Source: CAIVVT01 sp963757265 | GTDB taxonomy: Bacteria; Acidobacteriota; Terriglobia; Bryobacterales; Bryobacteraceae | Assembly (NCBI GenBank): GCA_963757265.1 | Contig: CAVWRA010000009.1 | Coordinates: 1-28,739 of the forward strand | Direction of reading: 5' to 3' | Length of the DNA stretch: 28,739 nt | In this document: positions 8,277-16,485 of the stretch, piece by piece | Numbering within the stretch: position 1 is the first letter of the stretch | Layout: each line of letters opens with the position of its first letter | Translations under genes and position numbers: made by a program | The notes under the pieces: generated by a model | Seen by the model: only the letters and a program-made list of their open reading frames with translations | Databases searched by the model: none | What the model was told of the DNA's origin: nothing

Positions 8277-9225
8277 GGGCCGGCCGGCCGCTCGGCTGCG
8301 CCTGCTTGCCGCGGGGCGCGAAATGCCGGGGAATGCTGGCCAGCCCCTCCGGCAAGAACAGCACCAGCAGCATGATCAGCACCCCGTAGGCGAGCTGGAA
8401 GTATTGCGGCGCGGACACGCCGAGCGCGTTGTACAGCCCGTACAGCAGCAGCACGCCCAGCACCGGGCCGGCCAGCGTGCCCGCGCCGCCGAACAGGGTG
8501 AACACGATGGCGAAGATGCTGAAGTTGATGTCGAACATCGCCTCCGGAAAGAAGGTCGATGCCCGCCAGGCGGACACCGCGCCGATCAGCCCGGCGGCCA
8601 CCGCGCTCGCCAGCCACACCACCAGCCGCCCGCGCACGATGTCCATCCCCGCCATCGACGCCGCCAGCGGGTTGTCCCGCGCCGCCCGCAGCTGCAATCC
8701 GAACCGCGAGTGGCGCAGCCAGGCCACCAGCCCCATCGTCAGCACCAGGATGCCGAGCGCTATGCCGTAGGTGAAGCCCGGCGTGTACGGCAGCGCCAGC
8801 TTCACGCCGTAGGGCCCGCCTGTGACGCTCTGCAGGCTCGGGTTCGCGATCAGGTGCAGCAGCGCCTCGGACGCGGCCAGGCTGGCGAGGCCGAAATAAG
8901 CGCCCTGCAACCTCAGCAGCGGCGTCAGCAGCAGCCCGACTAGCAGCGCCGCCACGCCGCCGCCCACGACCGCCAGCACCGGCCCCGCGCCCGCGAGCGT
9001 CACCAGCATCGAGAACCCGTAGGCACCCGCGCCGAAGAAGCCAACATAGCCGAAGGGCAGGTAGCCGGAGAAGCCGTACGTCAGGTTCAGCCCCTGCGCC
9101 AGCACCAGGAACACGACGAAGTTCAGCAGCAGCAGGCCGTTGTCATACAGCGACGGCAGCACCGCGAACAACGCCAGCAACGGCAGCACGACGAGGCCCA
9201 GATCCCGTAGGAGGCCCCTATGCAT
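8269..9225 (-). CDS. livM: ABC transporter permease LivM
   Basis: This 318-residue protein is almost entirely hydrophobic segments, with about eight to ten membrane spans. It contains the LivM hallmark LAQGLNLTYGFSGYLPFGYVGF at about 42-63 and the cytoplasmic EAA-type loop around RHSRFGLQLRAARDNPLAASMAG, which contacts the ATPases. It forms the inner-membrane channel with LivH. Its start overlaps the end of livH by 8 bases (9218-9225) and its end overlaps livG by 8 bases. No break or missing segment was seen. Confidence 0.93.
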   Translation of the reverse strand: MHRGLLRDLGLVVLPLLALFAVLPSLYDNGLLLLNFVVFLVLAQGLNLTYGFSGYLPFGYVGFFGAGAYGFSMLVTLAGAGPVLAVVGGGVAALLVGLLLTPLLRLQGAYFGLASLAASEALLHLIANPSLQSVTGGPYGVKLALPYTPGFTYGIALGILVLTMGLVAWLRHSRFGLQLRAARDNPLAASMAGMDIVRGRLVVWLASAVAAGLIGAVSAWRASTFFPEAMFDINFSIFAIVFTLFGGAGTLAGPVLGVLLLYGLYNALGVSAPQYFQLAYGVLIMLLVLFLPEGLASIPRHFAPRGKQAQPSGRPAHV

Positions 9226-10093
9226 GCCGCACCCGCTGTCCCAGCAGCCCGGTCGGCCGCACCAGCAGCACGCCGATCAGCACCAGGTTCGGCAGCAAAT
9301 CCGCCCAGGAGCTGAGATACGTCCGCATCAGCATCAGCGACTCGCCGAAGATCACCCCGCCCAGCACTGTGCCCAGCGGATTGCCCAGCGACCCGATGAT
9401 GATCACCGCGAACGAGGTGAGGTCCAGCGGGATGCCCAGCGACGGCGTGAAGCTGCCGAGCATGAACGGCGCGAACACCCCCGCTACCGCCGCCAATCCC
9501 GAGCCCGTGCCGAACGCGATGGCGGAGATGCGGTGCACGTCCACCCCGATCGCCACCGCTTCCTCGCGCTGCGCCATGATCGCGCGGGTCTGGCGGCCGA
9601 GGCGCGTGCGGTAGAGATACACATACACCCCCGCCAGCATCACGACCGACACGCATGCGGCGTACGCCCAGGCGTAGGGGATGGTCTGGCCCAGCAGCGG
9701 CACCGGGTGGCCGCCGAGCAGCTTGCTGGGGATCGACCGTTCGGAGTTGCCGAACAGCATCGCCACCCCCGCCTCGATTGTCTGCGACAGGCCGAAGAAC
9801 AGGATCAGCGACAGCATCTCAGGCTCCCGCGACCGGAACAGGCGCGGCACAAGCAGGTAGTACACCGGCAGGCCCACGACGAAGAACATGGCGAAGCTGA
9901 TCGCGATCACCGCCGGAGCGGGCAGGCCGAGCCCGCGCAGCATCCAGAACGCGCCGAACGCGCCCAGCATAATGAAGTCGCCATGCGCCAGGTTGACGAT
10001 GCGCATGACCCCGAACACCAGGTTCATCCCCACGCCGACCAGCGCGTAGTACAGCCCGAAGATGACCCCGGTGGCGAGTGCGTATTGCAGCAT
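9218..10093 (-). CDS. livH: ABC transporter permease LivH
   Basis: This 291-residue membrane protein begins MLQYALATGVIFGLYYALVGVG. The LivH motif FGVMRIVNLAHGDFIMLGAF lies at about 27-46, and the EAA-like loop RLGRQTRAIMAQREEAVAIGVD is in the middle. It pairs with LivM as the translocation channel of a HAAT-family importer. It starts 3 bases after the stop of the solute-binding gene, and the downstream livM overlaps it, so it is the second gene of the operon. Confidence 0.93.
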   Translation of the reverse strand: MLQYALATGVIFGLYYALVGVGMNLVFGVMRIVNLAHGDFIMLGAFGAFWMLRGLGLPAPAVIAISFAMFFVVGLPVYYLLVPRLFRSREPEMLSLILFFGLSQTIEAGVAMLFGNSERSIPSKLLGGHPVPLLGQTIPYAWAYAACVSVVMLAGVYVYLYRTRLGRQTRAIMAQREEAVAIGVDVHRISAIAFGTGSGLAAVAGVFAPFMLGSFTPSLGIPLDLTSFAVIIIGSLGNPLGTVLGGVIFGESLMLMRTYLSSWADLLPNLVLIGVLLVRPTGLLGQRVRHA

Positions 10094-10096
10094 GGC

Positions 10097-11365
10097 TCAG
10101 GGCGCGGGGTAGACCGGCTTCGCCGTGGCGAGGTCGGCGGGCCATACGATGTTCAGCCCGTCCTGGCCCGTCACCGTCGTCTTGCCCGGCACGATCTGGC
10201 CCAACGGCAGGATCTCGCCGCTCTGCGAGCCATCCGGCGCCAAGATGAACGGGCCGGCCAGGGTTTGCAGGTTGCCGGACAGGGTGAACACGGCCCGTCG
10301 CAGCTCGAGCTGATCGAGGTTATCGGCGGCGGCCAGCGCCTTCTCGATCACCAACCCGGCCTGGTAGCCGGCGAGCGCGTTGTAGCCGAATTCCACGCCC
10401 GGCAGATGGTGGCTGGAGATCCAGGCCTCGAACGCCTCCTTGAAGTGATCGAGATCGAGACCGTAATTGATTTTGAACTCGTAGATCGCCGGGCTGGCCA
10501 GGGCGTAGCTGTAGGCGAGCTGGTCGGAGACGCCGTTGGCGCGCATCAGCGCCATCTCGGTCAGGCCATAGGTGGTGAACAGGAACTTGAACTTGCTGTC
10601 ATTGTCCTGCATCGCGTGCAGGAAGGCGATCTCGTTGGCCGGGTAGCCGAACTCCAGCAGCGCGTCCGGCTTGGCCGCTTCCACGTTGTTGACCAGCAGC
10701 GTGTAGTCCGTGGTGTTGGCGGGCACGCCGCGGTCGAACACCAGCTTGAGCTCGGGGTTCGCCTGCACCGCCTTGCGCACGGCAGTCGCCTGGAACGCGG
10801 TGTAGTCGGCCGTGGCGTAGAGCAGCGCTACGGACTTGATGCCTAACTTGGGCATTTGCGCTACGAAATCGGCGATCGACTTGGGGTAGCGGTCGGTCGC
10901 GGCCAGGGCCAGCAGCACGATGTATGGGTTGTCCGGGCTGAAGAAGTTCGGGCTGCTGCCTGTCACGTCCCACAGCAACTGCTTGTGGTCGCGCGCCACC
11001 GGCACGGCAGAGGCCGTCATCACCGAGGTGGAATCCGACAGCAGGATGTCGACCTTGTCCTGCGTGATCAGCTGGTTCGTGAGGTTGGCGGCCAGCGACG
11101 GCGAGCTTTGGTCGTCATACGACACCAGCCGCACCGGGATCTTCTTGCCGAAGCCCTTAACGAACAGGCCGCCGCCCTTGTTCACCCCGTCCGCCCACCA
11201 TTCCAGGGCTACATGTAGCGGCACGGACGCGCTGGCGAGCTGACCGGACCCGGAATATAGGGTGCCGATCTTGATCTCGGACGGTTCGTCCGCCGCCATC
11301 GCCGGTGTTGCCACAGCGGCGGGTAGGGCACACAGGATCGCGCGAATCCAAGAACTGGCGGTCAT
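10097..11365 (-). CDS. Periplasmic solute-binding protein of a liv-type ABC importer
   Basis: This 422-residue protein opens with a Sec signal peptide: a basic start, a hydrophobic core ILCALPAAVATPAMA and probable cleavage near residue 24. The mature protein is a type 1 periplasmic binding fold (Peripla_BP_6), with EIKIGTLYSGSGQLAS at its N-terminus and the VDILLSDSTSVMTASAVPVA hinge region. It captures the solute and delivers it to LivHM. Members of this size act on amino acids, amides, aromatic acids or dicarboxylates; nothing visible decides among them. As the first gene of the operon it has a good ribosome site, AGGGAGG, six bases before the ATG. The promoter should lie in 11366-11470, but no convincing -35/-10 pair was identified. 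Confidence 0.92.
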   Translation of the reverse strand: MTASSWIRAILCALPAAVATPAMAADEPSEIKIGTLYSGSGQLASASVPLHVALEWWADGVNKGGGLFVKGFGKKIPVRLVSYDDQSSPSLAANLTNQLITQDKVDILLSDSTSVMTASAVPVARDHKQLLWDVTGSSPNFFSPDNPYIVLLALAATDRYPKSIADFVAQMPKLGIKSVALLYATADYTAFQATAVRKAVQANPELKLVFDRGVPANTTDYTLLVNNVEAAKPDALLEFGYPANEIAFLHAMQDNDSKFKFLFTTYGLTEMALMRANGVSDQLAYSYALASPAIYEFKINYGLDLDHFKEAFEAWISSHHLPGVEFGYNALAGYQAGLVIEKALAAADNLDQLELRRAVFTLSGNLQTLAGPFILAPDGSQSGEILPLGQIVPGKTTVTGQDGLNIVWPADLATAKPVYPAP

Positions 11366-11477
11366 GTAGCCCTCCCTCGAGATCTGCCTTGAGGCTGGCA
11401 GTTAAGCTGCACGTTAGGGCCGCTTCAGGGCAGCGGCCTAGATGCGGAGCCGATCTTGGCGGTATCATGGCGCAAAC

Positions 11478-11957
11478 TCACCAAGCGCATGGCTGACATC
11501 CGTCAAGCGTCCCTGATGGGGCTTGGGGTCGGGCATCGAAAGGAGTAGCATGTGTGACGCTCGAGAGGGTCGTCGTCCATCCGTTCGATGACAGGAGTCC
11601 CGCCATGAGCGAGCAAGGCCGCGAGGCGACCGCAGGGAACCGAGCCGACTCCGTGGATTCGACGCCTTCCTCACCGACGCCTCCCAGTGCCGGGACCGTC
11701 TCACCAGAGAAGCAGAAGGCCACGCGGCGGCGAAAAATCGAAGTTCCCGCGTCAGAGGCATCTGCCTTGAAAAGGACTCGTCCCTGAATTTTGACAAGAT
11801 AACGAAATCCCGGTGGACGTACGCAAGGCCCTTGTTCTACTACGAGTTTAATTGACCATAAACCATCAACGTCCGGGGAGGTTTGGGCTACAGAGACAGA
11901 GGCTACGCAAAAATACCAAAGACTAACAAGCAAAACGTACCGTCTTGTGTGTGTCAT
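11478..11957 (-). CDS. Small exported protein, likely with replaced C-terminus
   Basis: The first 25 residues, MTHTRRYVLLVSLWYFCVAS and the next five ending in VAQ, form a clear signal peptide. The segment SPDVDGLWSIKLVVEQGPC then resembles small secreted alphaproteobacterial proteins that open with a DGxWS strand. From about residue 60 the sequence becomes low-complexity and coincides with a GC-rich stretch coding on the other strand. The original 3' end has therefore probably been lost at a junction near 11780. AGGAGG stands 12 bases before the ATG at 11957. No function can be assigned. Confidence 0.45.
   Translation of the reverse strand: MTHTRRYVLLVSLWYFCVASVSVAQTSPDVDGLWSIKLVVEQGPCVRPPGFRYLVKIQGRVLFKADASDAGTSIFRRRVAFCFSGETVPALGGVGEEGVESTESARFPAVASRPCSLMAGLLSSNGWTTTLSSVTHATPFDARPQAPSGTLDGCQPCAW
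11605..11787 (+). CDS. Short hypothetical basic, disordered protein
   Basis: This 60-codon frame is preceded by AGGAG seven bases before its ATG, a good ribosome site. The product MSEQGREATAGNRADSVDST and onward is rich in Ser, Thr, Pro, Lys and Arg, and ends RRRKIEVPASEASALKRTRP. It has no recognised domain. It is antisense to the C-terminal part of the exported protein, so at most one of the two frames is likely to be native there. It ends at the composition change near 11790 and may be a truncated 5' end. Confidence 0.35.
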   Translation: MSEQGREATAGNRADSVDSTPSSPTPPSAGTVSPEKQKATRRRKIEVPASEASALKRTRP

Positions 11958-12072
11958 TACACCCAGCCGCCTCCTTTTGAACACAGCCGTCGAAGATTTT
12001 GACTCAACTCCAAAACCAGGAGCGCCGTCTTGGCAACGAGGGCACTTGCGGCGATGAAAATCCGAGCCGTTG

Positions 12073-13496
12073 GAGCCTCTTGCAAAATTCAATTAGCGCG
12101 ACGCATTTCGCCTTCATTAGGCGTTGTGAGCGGCCGAGGCTCAGGCCGGCGCGGGCCGGAACTGCGTGAGGCGGAGTATTTGATCGACGGCGAGCGCGAC
12201 GACGCCGAACATGAGGTGGCATTTGACCTTGATCGCGCCGCGCACGCGGACGACCCGTGCGCCGAATTCGTCCTTCGGTCGGGCGTTGACGCGTTCGGCC
12301 ATGGTTCGAAAATCAAAGAGCCGGTCGTCGGGGTCGGGCATGTGGATGAGTTTCATGCGCTCGACTTCTTTGGCCCATTCGGCCTTGGCTTCGTGCTGGG
12401 CGCGATAGTTGCGGTCGATGATCGGCGCATGGCCGAGCGCCTTGCTGTGGTCATGGATGGCGGCGGCGTCGTAGGCCGCATCCATCAGGTCGTAGAGATA
12501 GGAGACGCGGGCGCCGGTTATGGTCATCAAGGGAATGGCGACCTGACTGTCGTGGACGGAAGCCGAGGTAAGCACGCAGGAGACCGGGATTTGGCCGCAG
12601 GCGACATCCAGATGCAGTTTGTAGCCGATCCAGGTTTCCTTGTAGCCCTTGCTGTTTTTCTTGGAGCCGACATCGCACGCGGTGGGCAGATCGGCGAGCA
12701 TCTGATCGACGTTCTGCGTGGTCTGCCGTTCGAGCCGCGTCGGCTCGGGTTTTGGCCGTTGCTCGTCCTTGCGCGGGCGTCCGCGCTTGCGCGTCGGCCG
12801 AGCGCCGTCGGGCGGTGGCGGATCGTCTTCCTTGTCGTTCGTCTCCTTCTTGGCCGGCCTCTCGCGCGCCTCGATCTCGGTGGCGTCGCGTGCGATCACC
12901 CCGACGATGCGCCCGCCGAGCGAGCGCTCGATCAGCGCCGCGTGCATCTTGTCGGGCAAATCGCCCTGCGCGAATTCCGCGAAGGCGCGGGAAAACGTGG
13001 CCTCTGAGGGCACTTGCGCGCGTCGCTCCCAACCGAGGATGCGCCGCAGCGACTTGTCGACGTCGAGGCGCTCGATCAGGGCGTTGGTGGTGGGAACGCC
13101 CAGCATCGCCTTGGCGACGAAGGCCCTCGCGAGAGCGCGGCGGTCCGCGGGAGGGCGGCCGGGGCCTCGGGGCGGCCCGGCAACAAAGGCTTCGAGGCCG
13201 ATCACGTCGAGGGTCGTGACGAGACGCCCGAGCGCTTCGGTCATCGGGTCGACTTCCTCACGAAGCCAAGGAAACAGAGTGCCCTGGACATGGTTCCAGC
13301 GGGCTTTCATGGGGTCGAGAGGATCGTTGAACATGCCTGTTATTGCGAATCAGGAGGATGGAATCAAAACAATATTTCAACATCTGCTAAAGACAAGGCG
13401 TAATCTTTTACAGTATATCACTTGAAATGTGCCGGACGTGGTCTAAATATATTGCCTCGACATGTTAGGACCTCCAATTAATTTTGCAACTACCTC
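12073..13496 (-). mobile_element. IS5/IS1182-like insertion sequence
   Basis: The element is defined by its DDE transposase gene and by likely ends at 12073-12089 and 13480-13496. Both ends carry, from the outside, GAG, four variable bases, then TTGCAAAATT, so 13 of 17 bases match as an inverted repeat. No target duplication is visible: the flanks are TTG on the left and ACC on the right. The exact boundaries are therefore less certain than for the three neighbouring elements, and an adjacent deletion may have removed a copy. Confidence 0.6.
12141..13334 (-). CDS. IS5/IS1182-like DDE transposase
   Basis: This 397-residue transposase has an N-terminal helical domain (RWNHVQGTLFPWLREEVDPM) and the DDE catalytic core. 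Candidate catalytic residues are Asp149 in ARDATEIE, Asp284 in DLMDAAYDA and Glu346 in ERVNARPKDEFG. Between the first two is a charged insert, RKRGRPRKDEQRPKPEP, at about residues 181-197, a common feature of this group. The frame is uninterrupted, so the enzyme could be active. It cuts and pastes its own element. Downstream in the window is the HEPN locus, whose reconstructed start lies about 105 bases from this element's right end. Confidence 0.85.
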   Translation of the reverse strand: MFNDPLDPMKARWNHVQGTLFPWLREEVDPMTEALGRLVTTLDVIGLEAFVAGPPRGPGRPPADRRALARAFVAKAMLGVPTTNALIERLDVDKSLRRILGWERRAQVPSEATFSRAFAEFAQGDLPDKMHAALIERSLGGRIVGVIARDATEIEARERPAKKETNDKEDDPPPPDGARPTRKRGRPRKDEQRPKPEPTRLERQTTQNVDQMLADLPTACDVGSKKNSKGYKETWIGYKLHLDVACGQIPVSCVLTSASVHDSQVAIPLMTITGARVSYLYDLMDAAYDAAAIHDHSKALGHAPIIDRNYRAQHEAKAEWAKEVERMKLIHMPDPDDRLFDFRTMAERVNARPKDEFGARVVRVRGAIKVKCHLMFGVVALAVDQILRLTQFRPAPA

Positions 13497-13652
13497 ACCA
13501 GACGGAATACGCCGGGCCCAGGGTACGTAGTCAAAGTGGCGCCTAGTGTCGAACTGCATGCGGACCTTTGAGGGGCTGAATACGGCTTGAAGGCAAGGCA
13601 ATGGCGAAAATGGATATCTACATGCCGTTGGTAATGAACAGGGGTTACGGCT

Positions 13653-14912
13653 CTCACGAATCCCCTCATTTTGAACAACTCGAAAATGCCTGAATTTTTG
13701 AGTCCCGCGCATGACGATGTGGCAAATTGTGCGGGGAGGCGGGCATGCGCAAGTCGATCGATCGGATGGAATTGGTTCATGATTTTCTGAAGCGCACGTT
13801 TTCGGGGAGCTTGCACGCCAAGCGGATTCTTTCGCTGGCCAATGGGACGTTGGGGGTTCTGACGGGGGCGTCGTTGGCCGTTTCGGTGATCGGGCATGCG
13901 CTGGCGCAAGCGCGCGGTCTGATGGACAGACACGCGATCAAACAGGTCGATCGCCTGCTGAGCAACGCCGGGGTCGTCGTATGGGACCTGTTCGCGCCAT
14001 GGGCGCGCGAGGTCGTGGGCCAGCGCAAGGCGATCGTCGTGGCGATGGATTGGACCGATTTCGACGCCGACAATCAGGCCACGCTCGCTTTGAGCCTGAT
14101 CACGCGCCACGGCCGGGCGACGCCGCTCCTGTGGCTGACGGTCGACAAGGACGAACTGAAGGACCGGCGCAACGACTTCGAAGACCTCTGCCTGACGCGT
14201 TTGAAGGCGATCCTGCCCGAGGGCGTGGCGGTGACGATCCTGGCCGATCGCGGCTTCGGCGACGTCAAACTGTTCGAATTCCTCGAAAGCCTCGGCTTCG
14301 GTTACGTCATCCGCTTTCGCGGCAACGTTCATGTGACCGCGGCGGACGGTGAGACGCGCCTGGCCGCCGACTGGGTCGGCAAGAAAGGGCGCGCCCGCCT
14401 TCTGCGCGGCGCCGAACTCACCGCCGCGCGCCACAAGGTCGGCGCGGCGGTCTGCGTCCACGCCAAGGGGATGAGGGAGGCTTGGCATCTGGCCGCCAGC
14501 GATGCGACCGCGAGCGCCTCCCAGATCGTCAACCTCTACGCCAAACGGTGGACGATCGAGCCGGGGTTCCGCGACACCAAGGATTTGCGTTTCGGCATGG
14601 GCCTGAGCGTCCTGCGCATCGGCGATCCGCAACGGCGCGACCGTCTGCTGCTGCTCAACGCCTTGGCGATCCTCCTCCTGACGCTGCTCGGCGCGGCCGG
14701 CGAAAGCCTCGGCATGGACCGATCGCTCAGAACCAGCACGGTCAAACGCCGCGTCCATTCGCTGTTCCGCCAGGGCTGCCTGCTCTACGATCTCATCCCC
14801 AACATGCCCGAACAACGCTTAAGACCGCTCGTCGAAAAATACCAAGAACTCCTAAACCAAAACAACGTCTTCACACAAACCTTCGGCCCGGCCTGAATGA
14901 GGGGATGCAAGA
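13653..14912 (+). mobile_element. IS4-like insertion sequence with 10-bp target duplication
   Basis: The ends at 13654-13670 and 14896-14912 match as a 17-bp inverted repeat at 14 positions, sharing the 11-base core ATCCCCTCATT. The flanks are perfect direct repeats of GGTTACGGCT at 13643-13652 and 14913-14922. A 10-bp duplication is within the range for the IS4 family. The single gene is an intact transposase. Excising the element with one copy of the duplication restores the reading frame of the HEPN gene, which confirms the boundaries. Confidence 0.85.
13745..14896 (+). CDS. IS4-family DDE transposase
   Basis: This 383-residue transposase starts at the ATG at 13745, preceded by GGGGAGG; an in-frame ATG at 13727 has no such site. 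The catalytic residues fit the IS4 family. They are Asp102 in AMDWTDFD, Asp168 in ILADRGFGD and Glu272 in the YREK signature (Tyr265, Arg268, Glu272, Lys279) within YAKRWTIEPGFRDTK. The frame is whole and its stop lies inside the right terminal repeat. The antisense strand has a long open frame of 441 codons, a coding-bias shadow. Confidence 0.92.
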   Translation: MRKSIDRMELVHDFLKRTFSGSLHAKRILSLANGTLGVLTGASLAVSVIGHALAQARGLMDRHAIKQVDRLLSNAGVVVWDLFAPWAREVVGQRKAIVVAMDWTDFDADNQATLALSLITRHGRATPLLWLTVDKDELKDRRNDFEDLCLTRLKAILPEGVAVTILADRGFGDVKLFEFLESLGFGYVIRFRGNVHVTAADGETRLAADWVGKKGRARLLRGAELTAARHKVGAAVCVHAKGMREAWHLAASDATASASQIVNLYAKRWTIEPGFRDTKDLRFGMGLSVLRIGDPQRRDRLLLLNALAILLLTLLGAAGESLGMDRSLRTSTVKRRVHSLFRQGCLLYDLIPNMPEQRLRPLVEKYQELLNQNNVFTQTFGPA

Positions 14913-14972
14913 GGTTACGGCTTCTTCGGCGAAGGAGTTCCGGAATCCTCGCTACTCGGACATCGCATAACG

Positions 14973-15344
14973 ATGGTTGGTTCAAGGCCGCCGACCGTCA
15001 GCCAGAGTGAGACCGTCCAAGGCTTATGTTTTCACGGCGTCGAAGAAGAAAATGTATTGGAGCTGGTGACGCGCGTCCGAGCGCTGCTGCTGTGGGCGAG
15101 CGTCGCGTTGAACAAGTCGATCCAGACTGACGCCGCGGCGCCCCAAAAGTCAGACAGCGGGACGTTCGACGGCAGGACAACTTGCTATTATCCGGCGGGC
15201 CTCGCAGCGCGGCCAGCTATGGCCTGGGCCTCCCATTACGGCGCCGAGGCTTATTCGAAGTTGGTCGATGCTCTCGCTGAAGGCGATCGTACCGCAGGAT
15301 TGAACCATGCTTGTCCGGTTGACGCATACACCCCCCAGGGGTAG
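14973..15344 (+). CDS. N-terminal HEPN-gene fragment between two IS elements
   Basis: This is the middle piece of the interrupted HEPN gene as it stands now. Its frame is open from the right duplication of the IS4-like element at 14913, and the first internal ATG is at 14973. The native sequence includes LELVTRVRALLLWASVALNK and AMAWASHYGAEAYSKLVDAL and ends at 15305 (AGLN). The last twelve codons to the TAG at 15344 are read from the left end of the IS1595-like element. A stable product is unlikely. Confidence 0.55.
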   Translation: MVGSRPPTVSQSETVQGLCFHGVEEENVLELVTRVRALLLWASVALNKSIQTDAAAPQKSDSGTFDGRTTCYYPAGLAARPAMAWASHYGAEAYSKLVDALAEGDRTAGLNHACPVDAYTPQG

Positions 15345-16483
15345 TGTTTGTCTGTGAGTAGGGCCGGAACCCGCTGGCGATCGGCGCGACGCCCTGGACG
15401 CGATTGCCTGAATGGGGGCTGCGGGTATGAAAGCGCCCACGCTGATTCTCATGGACGTCGACCAGCACGCGGGGTTGCCGTTTCCGCGGTCGCTGCGGGA
15501 GTTTCAGCGGCTCTTCCCTGGCGATGCCGCCTGCGCCGAATACCTCGAAAAGGTGCGCTGGGGGGACGGCTTCGTCTGTCCGCATTGTGGCGTCACTGGT
15601 GAGCCGTTTCGCATCTCGACCCGCCCTGGTGTGCTGGCATGCCGCAACTGTCGGCGTCAGACAGGATTGACTGTCGGCACGGTCATGGAGCGCAGTCACA
15701 CGCCATTGTCCACTTGGTTCTGGGCTGCCTACCTGGTCGCCAGCCAGACTCAGGGCATGTCGGCCGTCCAGTTTCAACGGCAACTCGGGCTAACGCGCTA
15801 TGAGACAGCCTTCCAGATCCTCCATAAGCTTCGCGCCGGAATGGTCCGCCCGCACCAGGATCGCATCGGGGGTCGCGCGAACGAACACGTCGAAGTGGAC
15901 GAAACCTGGATCGGCGGCCGCACACGCGGCGAAGGCCGAGGCGTGCACCACAAAGTTCTGGTCGCCTGCGCCGTCGAGGTGCGCCATCGCAAGCCTGGAA
16001 CCGCGCGGGACAAGCGAAACGATGGGCGCTATGCGGGGCGCGTGCGGCTGGCGGTCGCCGCTGACCGAAGCGCCAAATCCCTTTGCGGATTTGTCGATGG
16101 CGCGGTCGCTCCGGGGACGTTGATCGTCACGGACGACTGGAGCGGTTACGCCGACCTGCGCAAGCGCGGTTACGATCACCACGCCATTGCCGAATGTGGT
16201 GATTTCGAAGTGACCGACGAGTTTTTGCCCATCATCCATCTCGTCTTCGCAAATCTCAAGACATGGTTGACCGGCATCCATCACGGGGTCAGCGAACGGC
16301 ACCTACAAGCCTACCTCAACGAATTCACGTTTCGGTTCAACCGGCGCTTCTACCCGTTCAACGCCTTCCGTTCGTTGCTCGGCATCGCTAGCGACGCAAA
16401 GGCGCCGACCTATGCCCAGCTTTATTCCGACGACTGGAATCACCCTACATCTAGTGGGTGTATGTGTTAACAGGATAGGCGTG
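15306..16483 (+). mobile_element. IS1595-family insertion sequence with 8-bp target duplication
   Basis: The inverted repeats at 15306-15333 and 16456-16483 match at 22 of 28 positions; the innermost nine bases CATACACCC are identical. The flanks are perfect 8-bp direct repeats of GATTGAAC at 15298-15305 and 16484-16491, the duplication length known for IS1595. The element carries one intact transposase gene. Removing 15306-16491 rejoins the HEPN frame in phase. Confidence 0.88.
15412..16470 (+). CDS. IS1595-family transposase
   Basis: This 352-residue protein has an N-terminal zinc ribbon (CPHC at 56-59 and CRNC at 77-80) followed by the IS1595 DDE-type core. The first Asp is Asp163 in EVDETWIGG and the second is in VTDDWSGY, at about residue 240. 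The conserved ending FANLKTWLTGIHHGVSERHL is followed by AYLNEFTFRFNRR. These are family hallmarks. An alternative start at 15427 is equally possible; neither has a strong ribosome site. The 3' end overlaps the right terminal repeat. The gene appears intact. Confidence 0.93.
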   Translation: MGAAGMKAPTLILMDVDQHAGLPFPRSLREFQRLFPGDAACAEYLEKVRWGDGFVCPHCGVTGEPFRISTRPGVLACRNCRRQTGLTVGTVMERSHTPLSTWFWAAYLVASQTQGMSAVQFQRQLGLTRYETAFQILHKLRAGMVRPHQDRIGGRANEHVEVDETWIGGRTRGEGRGVHHKVLVACAVEVRHRKPGTARDKRNDGRYAGRVRLAVAADRSAKSLCGFVDGAVAPGTLIVTDDWSGYADLRKRGYDHHAIAECGDFEVTDEFLPIIHLVFANLKTWLTGIHHGVSERHLQAYLNEFTFRFNRRFYPFNAFRSLLGIASDAKAPTYAQLYSDDWNHPTSSGCMC

Positions 16484-16485
16484 GA

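Noticed and set aside
9140..10846. 568-codon plus-strand frame opposite livM, livH and the binding protein
   Set aside because: It is entirely antisense to three well-supported genes, is rich in His, Arg and Gln from reversed GC-rich codons, and has no domain.
12030..13007. 325-codon plus-strand frame opposite the IS5-like transposase
   Set aside because: It crosses the element end and is antisense to the catalytic domain; no homology is visible.
13443..13712. 89-codon minus-strand frame between the IS5-like and IS4-like elements
   Set aside because: It spans the end of one element and the start of another, and overlaps the reconstructed HEPN start; no family is evident.
13490..14815. 441-codon minus-strand frame opposite the IS4-like transposase
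   Set aside because: It mirrors a transposase with complete catalytic motifs and shows no protein features of its own.
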